This document shows positions 21,401 through 30,000 of a stretch of DNA of 64,000 bases, in pieces. The stretch spans positions 55,464,146 to 55,528,145 of the forward strand of contig NC_054712.1 of NCBI RefSeq assembly GCF_016097555.1, given 5' to 3'. Each line of letters opens with the position of its first letter. Position 1 is the first letter of the stretch. A program made the translations under genes and the position numbers. The notes under the pieces are model-generated. The model did no database searches. It was given only the letters and a program-made list of their open reading frames with translations, and was not told the origin of the DNA. This DNA comes from Gigantopelta aegis. Its lineage: Eukaryota; Mollusca; Gastropoda; Neomphalida; Peltospiridae.

Positions 21401-23578
21401 AACCTTGCTGATATGGAGTAAACTGAACAAAAGCAATGACAGAAAAAACAAAAGCTTGGGAATAAAGAACAGTATCAAATCCAAAACATTAATTAAATAT
21501 TATTATAATAACCAATTTATTGTAATAAACAGTGACATTCCCGTCTGCTTATATGTATATAGAGTACGGCGATTTCGCCCAGCAGTATATGGAATTTACG
21601 ATTATCTCGCCCGCGAGATCATCCGGGCGAAATCGACCGGTGGCGAAATCGCCGGACTCCATCAGAATCATGTAGCGTAACAATTTGTATAATGATTGAT
21701 ACAGGTAACAGTCTATTGTAAAGGTTTCTGTTGGATTTTTCCTTATAAAAACGTTATTAAAATCAATTATGACCCGATTTTTGTATTATCTGATAACTGT
21801 ACTGCCTGAAGTGATTACGGTGCAATGAGTGACATGCACTAGTTCAGCATTTGCTGGTCCTCTAAGTACATTTGACGTAAAAAGGTATCTCCGACAGCAA
21901 AGCGTCAAAAGTTTACTCTTTAAAAATGGTGACGATCTGAGTTCATTTCGCTTAATGGGCAGTCAGCACTTACATATATAGTAAATAAACCATTCCATCT
22001 GCATTTTAACCATGACATCATATTTTGTTTTCACAGCAATCGATTATGGACACTGTTGATAAACCAATTTTAATAGTCATTTCCTCTAATGAGCGGTCAA
22101 GTAAACTTATTACGCAGTTATTGTCCTAGTTCACCAAGGTAAACATCTACGGTCCGTTTTTTAACATTTTGACATTTATTGGACCCGATGTTTACAACTT
22201 GAACAGCAAAAACAAGCGTGCAGTTTCCGCCCAGATTTCAGGCGGAATCGATACAACCATGGAATTAATTATTTCCTGGCGAAATATGAGATGTACCAAT
22301 AAATATAAACACTTACTGTATAAAGAAAACTTCCCGAGTCACGTTTTACGCATAAATAGACAGTTTGTCCAAATAGTAATCCTGCATTAATCCAATTTTC
22401 AGTTACGAACAAAATCTCGAATATTCCCGCCGGCCATTGTGAGCATATTTAAAATGTGATTGAAAAACTGTTGGTGGATAATCGGATTATTTTTATTATT
22501 ATTCGTCTCGGGTTCACGAGTTTATTCCACGATATTTAATGGAATATAACGTTTATAATAATAAAATAAATAAACTTAATTAATGAATAATATTTTTTAA
22601 AAATCAATTAATTGATAATAAATTAATAATAACAATTAAATTTAAATGAATAAAACCCCTAAAATAACTAATGACCAGTAATTATAGCTAAAAAAAAGAA
22701 ATTAAATTAAAACAAAAAAGAAGAGGAAAAAAAAAGAGAAAAACCTTTGAAACACATGTAAGCAATGGCCTGTAATAATAATATTTACTAAAGGAAATAA
22801 TAATTTTGGAAAAAGTAAATAAATGAAGGCCTTAAAATAAGTATATGGACCTGTACTAACAATCATTATTTTTTTAATAATAATAAAAAAGAATAATACA
22901 CCCCAAACTTTAATGTGATAATATTATTAACAATGCATATAATGCAACCCACACAAAGCACATATGTAGAAACAAAAATAACAAAATAAATAAATTTAAT
23001 AATCAATTCCATTCAGTTCCGCAATATTTCTTTTTACTGGGTGTACGTAAAATGCTTGATACGAATAATTCTCGTTCCGCAAAATTTTCATTCCGCATTT
23101 TCGATGTGCCAGGATAAAAATAGCTTTCAAATGTTTAAATGTGTCATCTTCAAACATCTAATCCTGGAAAGGTTACCAAAGGTATTGTACTTAATATTTT
23201 TGTCTAAAATTTATTAAAATATGTTGTTGTACGTGTTGAGGCTCTTAAATAAAGCACATATGCCTGATTTTATTAAATCATGATTGCAAATGGAAAATTC
23301 AATCCAATGGATAAACGTTACGGCACAGCAATAAACATCACAATAATAAATATCGTGCCGGAGACGTTTATCTTGATGAACTATTATTGTCCGAACCAAA
23401 TTGTTAACAACTACGAAAAATTACTCTCCTACCTTTAATTGGTGTTAAAGTTCCTCCAAAGTTTGTCCAGACACGAATCTTGAAAAAACCATTACAATGA
23501 CATAGATTCCACATACCTATATCGACTTTGCTGAGAGCGCACAGAGCAAAAAGCATGTAATTTTGTATCAGCTGCCAT
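411..23578 (-). CDS. Two-finger FYVE zinc-finger protein, rabenosyn/Vac1-like (12 coding exons)
   Basis: Coding exons read on the minus strand: 23578-23517, 17827-17703, 16436-16331, 14914-14824, 13884-13767, 11733-11567, 10067-9873, 8772-8575, 6691-6587, 4677-4453, 2087-1974, 638-411. Every junction has GT/AG and the phases close to 578 codons including the stop. The first FYVE finger spans exons 3-5, with RPHHCRRCG, CSNC and CQKC; its first knuckle is CX4C instead of CX2C, and the WxxD motif reads WKPQ. The second finger (exon 7 into exon 8) has CQVC, CCKVCG, CKSC and CGEC, with the basic RHHC patch degenerated to KVCC. The region after it, up to LMKNYIRSKCDFYLEN, resembles what follows the FYVE domain of rabenosyn-5. 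By family knowledge the protein should bind PI3P on early endosomes through finger 1 and may be a Rab effector. Exon 1 is the least certain: it fits in frame only through the second of two tandem AG acceptors (17827). With the first AG (17832), translation could start at the ATG at 17811-17809, giving 551 residues. I do not recognise an exact named orthologue. Confidence 0.8.
1027..1256 (-). repeat. SINE-2 copy, full length
   Basis: On the minus strand it has a tRNA-like head near 1250 (remnant of the A box, then a B-box-like stretch around GGTACTGGGTTTGCAGCCC) and a tail with CATGCTTGAACTTTAATTGG and ATAAGCACAGAAATAA. The same unit recurs at 26950, 57296 and 59650. It lies in the last intron of the FYVE gene. 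Confidence 0.75.
1625..1965 (+). repeat. Dispersed repeat with internal ~130-bp periodicity
   Basis: Motifs such as CATTCTGAGAGTAC, CTAAATTCAAGGGCCATAAC and AAACTTGATCTGTAACA appear here and again at 58905-59400, with partial internal repetition. I recognise the style as a repeat common in molluscs but cannot name its class. No coding capacity is evident. Confidence 0.55.
2110..2215 (-). repeat. SINE-1 head fragment
   Basis: A minus-strand remnant with the core piece GCCTTTGATGTACTAGTCATG followed by a decayed tRNA-like head ending in GTTGAGCTCTCTAC. It sits about 20 bp upstream of FYVE-gene exon 11. Confidence 0.5.
2805..4446. repeat. 26-bp minisatellite, about 60 units, containing TTAGGG
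   Basis: The unit is TTTGTTTCTCTAGTCAGG followed by TCTTAGGG; variants differ mainly at TCAGG/GCGAG and CTTAGGG/CTGAGGG. Unit length is almost constant. The array lies in FYVE-gene intron 10, and its right edge abuts the splice donor of exon 10 at 4452 (ACAAAT then GTAAGA). No coding potential. Confidence 0.95.
4771..5083 (-). repeat. SINE-1 copy with tRNA-like head of the second type
   Basis: On the minus strand the head carries AGCTCAGTCGGTTGAGTGC (A box) and GGATCGAACCACC (B box). The shared core follows (GGCTGTGGTATGTGCTTTCC, AAAAGATCCCTTGCC), then a tail ending in GTTGTTAAACAAAACAAA. The whole element is present. Confidence 0.8.
5409..6223. mobile_element. Mariner/Tc1-like non-autonomous DNA transposon
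   Basis: Terminal inverted repeats match over roughly 28 bp: TACTAAAAGGCAAAAGTTAT at the left and the reverse complement of CAATAACTTTTGCCTTTGAG at the right. The ends are flanked by TA (5407-5408 and 6224-6225), as expected of the Tc1/mariner group. The 815-bp interior has only short broken reading frames, so no transposase is supported. Confidence 0.7.
6849..7166 (-). repeat. SINE-1 copy, full length
   Basis: On the minus strand the head carries GTAGCCCAGTGGTAAAGCAC and the B-box-like GGGATCAATCCC, then the core (GGAATGGGCC omitted in part, CCAGTGCATCACAACTGC, ATATAAAAGATCCCTTGCTG) and the tail ATAAAATGTGTTGAGTGC. It sits in FYVE-gene intron 7. Confidence 0.85.
7190..7456. mobile_element. 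MITE-like repeat with TTAAAG-type ends
   Basis: It shares long internal stretches (ACCAGGATGACCAGAAACAC, ATGCCTTAGTGTTTAAAAAC) with 61281-61657 and, inverted, with 48500-48846. The right end, GTCTGTCACTTTAA, mirrors the usual left end TTAAAGRGACAGAC; the left end here is poorly preserved. Confidence 0.6.
8240..8545 (+). repeat. Probable LINE 3' fragment with (CCTGA)n tail
   Basis: A non-repetitive body containing CATGACAGGCGTGCTACAAC and TTAAACCCTATGACCTG ends in about seven CCTGA units (8507-8541). A relative at 47465-47637 shares CATGACAGGCGTGC and AAACCCTATGACA. A microsatellite 3' tail is typical of some non-LTR retrotransposons; the class is inferred. Confidence 0.5.
8833..9425. mobile_element. 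hAT-like MITE rich in the motif GTACTCGAGTCC
   Basis: The left end TAGGGCCTCCACATGTCC and the right end GTGAAGACCCTG form short inverted ends. The flanks GATCCTGT and GATCACAT agree at 5 of 8 positions, compatible with an old 8-bp target duplication. The interior repeats GTACGGGTACTCGAGTCC many times. Confidence 0.55.
9245..9360. repeat. 40-bp tandem repeat, about three units
   Basis: The unit reads CTCTTCCTTGTACGGGTACT then CGAGTCCTTAAATCAGAGTG. It is a local expansion inside the MITE at 8833-9425. Confidence 0.9.
9552..9702 (-). repeat. SINE-1 fragment
   Basis: A diverged tail (AACATTGTTTAATGACATC) and part of the core (ATCTTTTATATGCATTTCATC) in minus orientation; the tRNA-like head is missing. 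Confidence 0.55.
10083..10568. repeat. Head-to-head inverted pair of SINE-1 copies
   Basis: A minus-strand copy (10083 to about 10318) meets a plus-strand copy (about 10319-10568) at their tRNA-like heads near ATCGATCCCC. The left copy has the tail GCACTCAACACATTTTATTT; the right copy ends GTGTCGTTAAACAAAACAAA. Transcribed from either strand, the pair would form a hairpin with arms of about 200 bp. It lies just upstream of FYVE-gene exon 7. Confidence 0.75.
11734..12450 (-). repeat. ~60-bp tandem array made of copies of a splice acceptor
   Basis: Exon 6 of the FYVE gene begins (minus strand) CTGTTTCAG then GTCAGAGAAGCGCTCACTGG. About twelve further units in the upstream intron repeat this acceptor and the first ~30 exon bases, each followed by a purine-poor spacer such as ATAAACACTCCCCTC. 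Unit length varies from 55 to 73 bp, partly through G-run slippage (12170-12186). Confidence 0.9.
12451..12778. other. Unclassified insertion rich in GGTATCGGTAC-type motifs
   Basis: This stretch separates units of the acceptor array. It contains GAGGTTCAGTATCGATATTG and mirrored motifs (GATACCGATATCG); both edges carry an AGTATTGAAATTT-like sequence in opposite orientations. That suggests a small inverted-repeat element, but the ends are too diverged to classify. Confidence 0.35.
12827..13095. mobile_element. hAT-like MITE inserted in the acceptor array
   Basis: The ends CAGGGCTCGAAATGG and GAGTTTCGACCCCC are inverted, and the element is homologous, in opposite orientation, to 57730-57946 (shared GAGGTCGCCAAATGC, AGCTATAACATATGAGC). 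It splits a unit of the acceptor array, with AGAGG-rich sequence on both sides. Confidence 0.6.
13096..13205 (-). repeat. Outlying units of the acceptor-derived array
   Basis: Two more units with CTCTCCCGCCAGT and CTGACCTGAA lie beyond the inserted MITE. A further one lies at 12779-12826. They show that the array was longer before it was interrupted. Confidence 0.85.
13427..13562 (-). repeat. Probable LINE 3' end fragment
   Basis: On the minus strand it reads ATTCATATTGTAAAATGTTT, later GGCAATAAATATTGTTTAAA. A homologous piece lies at 58070-58152 plus 58820-58838. The AATAAA-bearing end suggests a retroelement tail, though no coding part is attached. Confidence 0.45.
14523..14800 (-). repeat. 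SINE-1 copy
   Basis: Tail GTGTCGAGTGTG, core (ATATAAAAGATGCTTAGG, GTACACCACAACTGGTG) and a shortened head ending near ATCTAGGGTCAATTTCCGTC, in minus orientation. It ends about 24 bp from FYVE-gene exon 4. Confidence 0.75.
14915..16330. other. Intron 3 of the FYVE gene, no recognised repeat
   Basis: AT-rich intronic sequence. I see no SINE core, inverted-repeat ends or plausible exon here; the short open frames lack splice context and homology. Confidence 0.5.
16437..17702. other. Intron 2 of the FYVE gene
   Basis: AT-rich and mostly featureless. The only structure seen is a 20-bp direct duplication of the palindromic motif ACATTGTAGACAATGTACGA at about 17011-17050. Confidence 0.5.
18225..18478 (+). 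repeat. SINE-1 copy lacking its head
   Basis: Core (CCAGCCAGTACACCATCAC, TATTATCCTGTCTGTGG) and tail GTGTCGTAAAACAAAACAAA in plus orientation; a short internal segment (TTTCTCTCTAAGACT) is duplicated. Confidence 0.7.
18706..19016 (-). repeat. SINE-1 copy, full length
   Basis: Minus-strand copy with head GTAGCCCAGTGGTAAAGCAC, a B-box-like GAGATCGATCCCC, intact core and tail AAAATGTGTTGAGTGCGTC. It lies in the first intron of the FYVE gene. Confidence 0.85.
19017..20321. other. FYVE-gene intron 1, mostly unassigned
   Basis: Contains a short minus-oriented SINE-1 core remnant (about 19570-19630), a (TA)n run near 19635-19652 and a G-rich patch (19500-19562). The rest is AT-rich with no recognisable feature. 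Confidence 0.45.
20322..20973. mobile_element. MITE with GGTCGTTTCGCCC termini
   Basis: The left end GGTCGTTTCGCCC (20322-20334) is matched by its reverse complement GGGCGAAACGACC (20961-20973). The sequence TAAGTTATCAG occurs just outside on both sides. The interior near 20840-20960 repeats GGGCGAA-type motifs. No transposase frame. Confidence 0.65.
21000..21660. mobile_element. MITE with repeated GGCGAWWTCGCC palindromes at both ends
   Basis: The left ~65 bp (GGCGATCTCGCC twice, then GGGCGAAATCGCCGTACT) is mirrored at 21553-21660 (AGTACGGCGATTTCGCCC, later GGCGAAATCGCC). The flanks ATCAGAATGAAGTA and ATCAGAATCATGTA agree at 12 of 14 positions, suggesting a target duplication. The frame at 21333-21680 has no recognisable domain. 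Confidence 0.7.
21661..23370. other. AT-rich part of FYVE-gene intron 1
   Basis: Very AT-rich, especially 22550-23000. I find no SINE core, inverted-repeat ends or exon with splice support. Confidence 0.5.
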
Positions 23579-24020
23579 TTTGACTTTTTTTGGAATATAC
23601 TTCAAGAGGGGTGAAAGGATAGGACTTAATCTAACAACGTCATAACATGTTATGATATAAAAGCAAACGTGATGACATCATATTATTTATTATTATTTTT
23701 ATTTGTTTAATGATACCACTAGAGATCATTGATTTCATATTAATTGTGTCACATACTTCACCCTTCTTGAAGAATATTCCATAAACAAGCAACATGGCAG
23801 ACGGCAGAAAACTGCATGTATTTTTTCCTATGCAATCATAGCAAAGACGATATCGGCGACATCGTTGCAGTCTCGTGTGTGGAGTCTGTATATTTGTAGT
23901 GGTTTTTTTTGCGATTTGTGTCTGGACAAACTTTGGAGGAAATCTAATGGCAATTAAAGGTAGGATAGTAATTTTTTGTAGTTGTTAACAATTTGGTTCG
24001 GACAATAGTTTATCATGGGA
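23371..24020. promoter_or_regulatory. Palindromic divergent promoter with first exons of two genes
   Basis: The left arm (about 23371-23625) and right arm (about 23757-24020) are imperfect inverted copies. Shared blocks include CCGAACCAAATTGTTAACAA, CCTACCTTTAATTG, TTTGTCCAGACAC and TGGAATATACTTCAAGAGGG with its mirror. The minus-strand FYVE gene has its first coding exon (23578-23517) in the left arm; plus-strand JMJD4 has its first coding exon (23947-23959) in the right arm. The spacer contains the perfect 16-bp palindrome TCATAACATGTTATGA (23640-23655) and TGATGACATCA, a CRE/AP-1-like site. Promoter function is inferred from position. Confidence 0.7.
23794..23841 (+). pseudogene. Decayed mirror of FYVE exon 1; possible uORF of JMJD4
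   Basis: The ATG here aligns with the ATG of the FYVE first exon on the opposite arm (MADGRKLH against MAADTKLH), but this copy meets TAG after 15 codons. It lies upstream of the JMJD4 start at 23947, so if the JMJD4 transcript begins before it, it would act as a short upstream reading frame. Confidence 0.5.
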
Positions 24021-27000
24021 ATGGTCTTATGAAATAAATTGACTGACAGATACAATGTAAATACAATTTAAGTAACAAGTAGTTCCTTGTGAAAAGATTT
24101 ATAATGATCAAAAGCAAAATGGATATGTTTTTAAACAATAAGTTGTAAGATAAATGGTATCTTAACGGACACAGATGTATTTAAAAACATTTCTTACATA
24201 GGGCCTATCCTTAAAAAAAAGGTCCTCCAACAAAACATTATTAATGGCCTTTATACTTGTTGTCATGGAGCAATTAGTTTCAAGTTAACTTACATGTCAT
24301 AGAGCAAACAATTTTGATCATGCTTTTTTTCATTGGATGTAGTGACCGGGTCATCACCTAGGCACAGCCAGTCTTATGTCTTTCAATTGATATCACATGT
24401 TATCATGAATTTATATAAAAAATGATGTTCTTACCAACAGATGTGTAATAAAGATATTTATTGCTACTCTTCATGAGGTCAAGTAAAATAAAAAAAAGTT
24501 GCTGATTGTTGCAAGATAAAAAAAGTTCTTAAAAAATATATTAATTATTGTTTTCAGTATCAACACAAGTAGCCTTGGCATACTGGTGAATCTATCATAA
24601 GCCACTGGGACATCCTAGAACTCTACCACCATTTTAATAGTCATTGGTTACTGGATATTTATAAACTACAGTACACATATGTTTATTTATTTAGGGCCTA
24701 TTTTGAAAACCCCCACAAAAAACCAAACTTTGTTAATTAATTATTAATTTTATTATTTTTGAATTACAGTCATGACCAACACTAATTGTCCAGTATTACC
24801 TGACACTTTAGTGATTGATAACATCTCTGATGTCATATCCAGCCTGCGAGATGAGGGAGTCGGTGAAATAATCGGAGGAGGAATTCCACACTTAGATGGA
24901 TGTCCTTCCTATGAAGAATTCTTCTTGCGCTTTCTGCTACCGAATAAGCCATGTGTTTTAAGTTCAGAAGCAACAGCCAAGTGGCAGAGTCGCAGAGAAT
25001 GGGTGTGCAAAGATGGCAAGCCAGATTTTGAATTTCTACGACAACATTTTGGTAAGTCTAATAATAATGGGTGGTATGTCTGTATTTTGAAGGTCCATTT
25101 AATACTCTGAAGGTCCAGTACTCCAGAGGTTTACTTTTGGTTCTCCAGAGGGTCTACCCCAAAGCCTGACCCTGAGCATATCCCTAGCAGTAACCCTAGA
25201 GCCACGCATGAGTAGAGATAAACCATTTTACACAAGAAATAACAAATGGATAATTGCCATGAAATGACGTAACATGTGTGCCATACATTACTAATGTAGT
25301 TTTAGAACACCTGTGCCCCTTGATCAAATGGTATGTGCTGTCCTGTATGAATGAAAGTGCATACATAAATTATTTCTAACTGTGAATGGAAAAAGACGGC
25401 AGGTTTCCTCTGAAAACTGTCAAAATTATTAAATGTTTGACATTGATTGGTCAGTGATCAGTGTGCTCTTAGACTAGTGATTTTAGTAAACAAAACAACC
25501 TTTCACTTTTTAGTTTTAGAATAGCAGGCCTGAGTGTGGTGTGTCCCCATATATAGATGTGGCATTCCATTTTCTTAGTGGTATTTAGAGGCTTAAAAAG
25601 TCTGTTTGGGCATCGTAACTAAGATGTGAGCCTGGTAACTACCAGCTTTAAAGTCTATGACTTAACCATTACACTACCAAGGTCAGTTACTGTATATTTA
25701 TTTAATTGACTGTGAAGTATTTGTTTAGACCTAAGACAAGAAATGTTACTCCATGATTCATTTCTGTAATTTCCACTTTGACAGAGAGGAGCAGTGTCGT
25801 ACGATCGAACCACCTCTGTACCCATTTTCTGACTCGGTTTTTTCCTGTCTCATTCAGTGCCCCACAATTCTGCACTGGTATATCAAAAGCCATGGTATGT
25901 GCTGTCCTTCATCTGTGGGAAAGTGCATATATGAGATTCCTTGCTGCTAATTGAAAAATGAAGCTGATTTCGTCTTTTCAAAGTCTATGAATCAATATTA
26001 TCAAATGTCCATCGCCTACCTACAGTCTCAACTTCCTCCACGGGTGCAGTCTCTGTGTACTTCCCTGCACCCACCTGGCATCCTCGTCCTCTGCCGTTGA
26101 TAAAGCTGGCACTATCTAACGACCGTCGGTAGTAGGGGAGGCATAGTTAGGTAGTTACAAGTGGCTCTTTTCAATGCTAGAAGTAACTACTGAACACACT
26201 CTGAAGTGGTCAGACTAAGCCCACAGCTAAAAGCTGATGTGGAATGACAGGTGTGTAGCATGGATAGCCACAAGAGACAAGCACCTGTCGCGGTTGGAGA
26301 GACCAGGACTGGGATGTGGAGGTGGACAGCGAAAGAAGTTGAAAGATAATAGGAGTTGCCAGATTGGGAAGAAATGAGCTGGAGTAAAAGGAAAGGGGAC
26401 AGTGGGATATAAAAAAAAAATCAGTTGATTGACTTCCAACATCCGATGATTTCAAATAAATCAATGTGATTTTACCTTTATTTGGTCATATTTTGTTGAT
26501 GTGAAAGGCATATTTAAGATAAAAAGTATAATAAAGTTTTTTGGGTTGTTTTTTTCGGAGATGCCAGTATTTGTGTATATAATTTGTTTGTTTTTAATAT
26601 TCATGAGTACAGGGAAAATTAGAAGTAGCAATGTAGCATTAACAGGTTTCCCCGTCTAGTTGTGTTGTTAAACAAAACACACTTTTTTGTTTTCGTCTCT
26701 CAGGAGATGCAGTTGTTCCAGTTGCAGACTGTGGTAAACAGGAGTATTGTGCTCATCCGAAACAGGAGATGTTACTCGGAGAATTCCTCCAGTATTTGTG
26801 TTCTGATCATGCAGGGAGTGAGGAATGTCTCTACCTGAAAGACTGGCACTTCACAAGGTTTGTCCTAGTCATGTAATCAGGAATATAATTATAATAATGC
26901 TGCTGCTGCTGCAACTACTAATACTACTCTACAAATAATAGTAAAATTCTACCAGCCTCGGTGTCGTGGTTAAGCCATCGGACATAATGCTGGTTTACAG

Positions 27001-30000
27001 GGTTTGCAGCCCAGTACCGGCTCCCCACCCAGAGCAAGTTTTAATGACTCAATGGGTAGGTGTATGACCACTACACCCTCTTTTCTCTCACTAACAATTA
27101 ACAACTAACCCACTGTCCTGGATAGCTGAGGTGTGTTCCCAGGACAGCATGCTTGAACCTTAATTGGATATAAGCATGAAAATAAGTTGAAAATGAAAAT
27201 GAAAGTATAATTCTTCACTGTACAGGGTGGGGGTCTAGCTTAATGGTAGAACGCTCACATGAGATGTTATAGATTGCCGTTTATTATATGGACTTAGATT
27301 TTTTCCCAGTCATGACTGGTACATCAAAGACTGTGGCATGTACTGTCCTGTCTATGGGAAAGCTCATATAAACAATACCTTATTGCTTTATAGGTGGAGT
27401 AGCTTATGTGGTGGCAGAAGATTTTCTGTCTCTTTCTCTTGACCATGTGTTGAAATAACCATACGTTAGACACCATACTGCTGTAGTTTTAAACTTGGCT
27501 GAGGTGTTGTTAACATATCTTCCTTTCCTTTTCTTCAGTGTGTTATTATATCCATTGTTATGAAACTGTCTTGTCCAAAATGATTCACAAAGTTACTTTT
27601 TCTCTCTGGTTAAGTTTTTAAACTTTTGCATGCTCGTAAGACTATTGTGGAATATATTGGGCCAAATTTTCTTACACAGGTATTTAAGCATTGGAGTAAA
27701 TATAATTATGTAGTTATACAAAGTTTGCATAAAACACAAATGGGGGTGAGACATTGGTAAAGCACTCACCTGATGCACAGTCGGTCTAAGATCGATCCCT
27801 GTCGGTGGGTTCCATTGGGCTATTTTTTGTTCCAGCCAATGCACCACGACTGGTATATCAAAGGCTGTGGTATATGTTATCCTGTATGAGGGAATGGTGC
27901 ATACAAAAGATCCCTTGCTACTAATGGAAAAAATGTAGCATGTTTCCTCTCTATGACTTTGTTACAATGATCATATGTTTGACATCCAAAAGCCGATGAT
28001 TAATAAATCAATGTGGTCTAGTGGTGTCGGTAAACAAAACAAACTTTAAAACACAAACTGTTTGTAGTATTTATGTATTGTATTGGTATCAGTATTCTTC
28101 TGAAGTGGGTATAAGTTAAGGCCCAACTCTCCCCAAATCTGCTGACTGTTCTCTACAGTGTTTTAGCAGGAATGTAAAAAAAATTCGTGCTTGTATGAAA
28201 TATTACCCCAACTCCCCATGAATCTAAGATAACTTGTATAGTAGATGAATATAGTATATTCAGTAGAATTCTTCTCTTGAAGATCATTTCCAGATTATAC
28301 CGCCTATGAGACTCCGGTGTATTTCCGATCAGACTGGCTTAATGAATTCTGGGATACCCAGCTTGATAAACCGGATGACTACAAGTTTGTCTACATGGGG
28401 CCAAAAGATTCCTGGTATGTACATTTATACTAATTACTAAATTAAATATTTATTTTATTTTAATATTTGGTTTTACTTTTCTTTATTTGGTCATATTTTT
28501 TGGATGTAAAAGGCATGTTTAAGATATAAACTATGAGAAATCTATACCATATTTCCTCTAATAAGCGCTGGGCTTCCAATATATGTTGGGTAAGACGATC
28601 GAAAACTGATTACTCCCTGGCATTATTTAGGCACTTTACGTGGACAAATAATATTAATTTGTTCATTGTTTTGTTACAGTTTGAAATTGAAGTTTAAAAA
28701 TATACTCTTCAAAAGAAGAAACGCAAAACCACATTGTCGTAACATTTGGAGAATTGATTTAATTATTGAATGGTGAGTCCGATAATTACCAAATGTTTGC
28801 ATGAGTACAGGGAAAATTAGAAGTAGCAATGTAGCACTAACAGGTTTTCCCCGTCTAGTTGTGTTGTTAAACAAAACACACTTTTTGTTTTCGTCTCTCA
28901 GGAGATGCAGTTGTTCCAGTTGCAGACTGTGGTAAACAGGAGTATTGTGCTCATCCGAAACAGGAGATGTTACTCGGAGAATTCCTCCAGTATTTGTGTT
29001 TGATCATGCAGGGAGTGAGGAATGTCTCTACCTGAAAGACTGGCACTTCACAAGGTTTGTCCTAGTCATGTAATCAGGATATAATTATAATAATGCTGCT
29101 GCTGCTGCAACTACTAATACTACTCTACAAATAATAGTAAAATTCTACCAGCCTCGGTGTCGTGGGTTAAGCCTCGGACATAATGCTGGTTTACAGGGTT
29201 TTGCAGCCCAGTACCGGCTCCCCACCCAGAGCAAGTTTTAATGACTCAATGGGTAGGTGTATGACCACTACACCCTCTTTTCTCTCACTAACAATTAACA
29301 ACTAACCCACTGTCCTGGATAGCTGAGGTGTGTTCCCAGGACAGCATGCTTGAACCTTAATTGGATATAAGCATGAAAATAAGTTGAAAATGAAAATGAA
29401 AGTATAATTCTTCACTGTACAGGGTGGGGGTCTAGCTTAATGGTAGAACGCTCACATGAGATGTTATAGATTGCCGTTTATTATATGGACTTAGATTTTT
29501 TCCCAGTCATGACTGGTACATCAAAGACTGTGGCATGTACTGTCCTGTCTATGGGAAAGCTCATATAAAACAATACCTTATTGCTTTATAGGTGGAGTAG
29601 CTTATGTGGTGGCAGAAGATTTTCTGTCTCTTTCTCTTGACCATGTGTTGAAATAACCATACGTTAGACACCATACTGCTGTAGTTTTAAACTTGGCTGA
29701 GGTGTTGTTAACATATCTTCCTTTCCTTTTCTTCAGTGTGTTATTATATCCATTGTTATGAAACTGTCTTGTCCAAAATGATTCACAAAGTTACTTTTTC
29801 TCTCTGGTTAAGTTTTTAAACTTTTGCATGCTCGTAAGACTATTGTGGAATATATTGGGCCAAATTTTCTTACACAGGTATTTAAGCATTGGAGTAAATA
29901 TAATTATGTAGTTATACAAAGTTTGCATAAAACACAAATGGGGGTGAGACATTGGTAAAGCACTCACCTGATGCACAGTCGGTCTAAGATCGATCCCTGT

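Larger units (their letters stand above)
26602..28704 (+). repeat. Tandem duplication, copy 1 (JMJD4 exons 3 and 4)
   Basis: A 2.1-kb segment starting CATGAGTACAGGG recurs nearly identically at 28800-30901. Copy 1 holds functional exon 3 (26704-26857) and exon 4 (28283-28414) plus a SINE-2 and two SINE-1 copies. The right breakpoint falls inside a MITE that is complete only in copy 2. Confidence 0.95.

Noticed and set aside
21333..21680. 115-residue plus-strand frame
   Set aside because: It covers the right half of an inverted-repeat element; the basic stretch is fortuitous and no transposase motif is seen.
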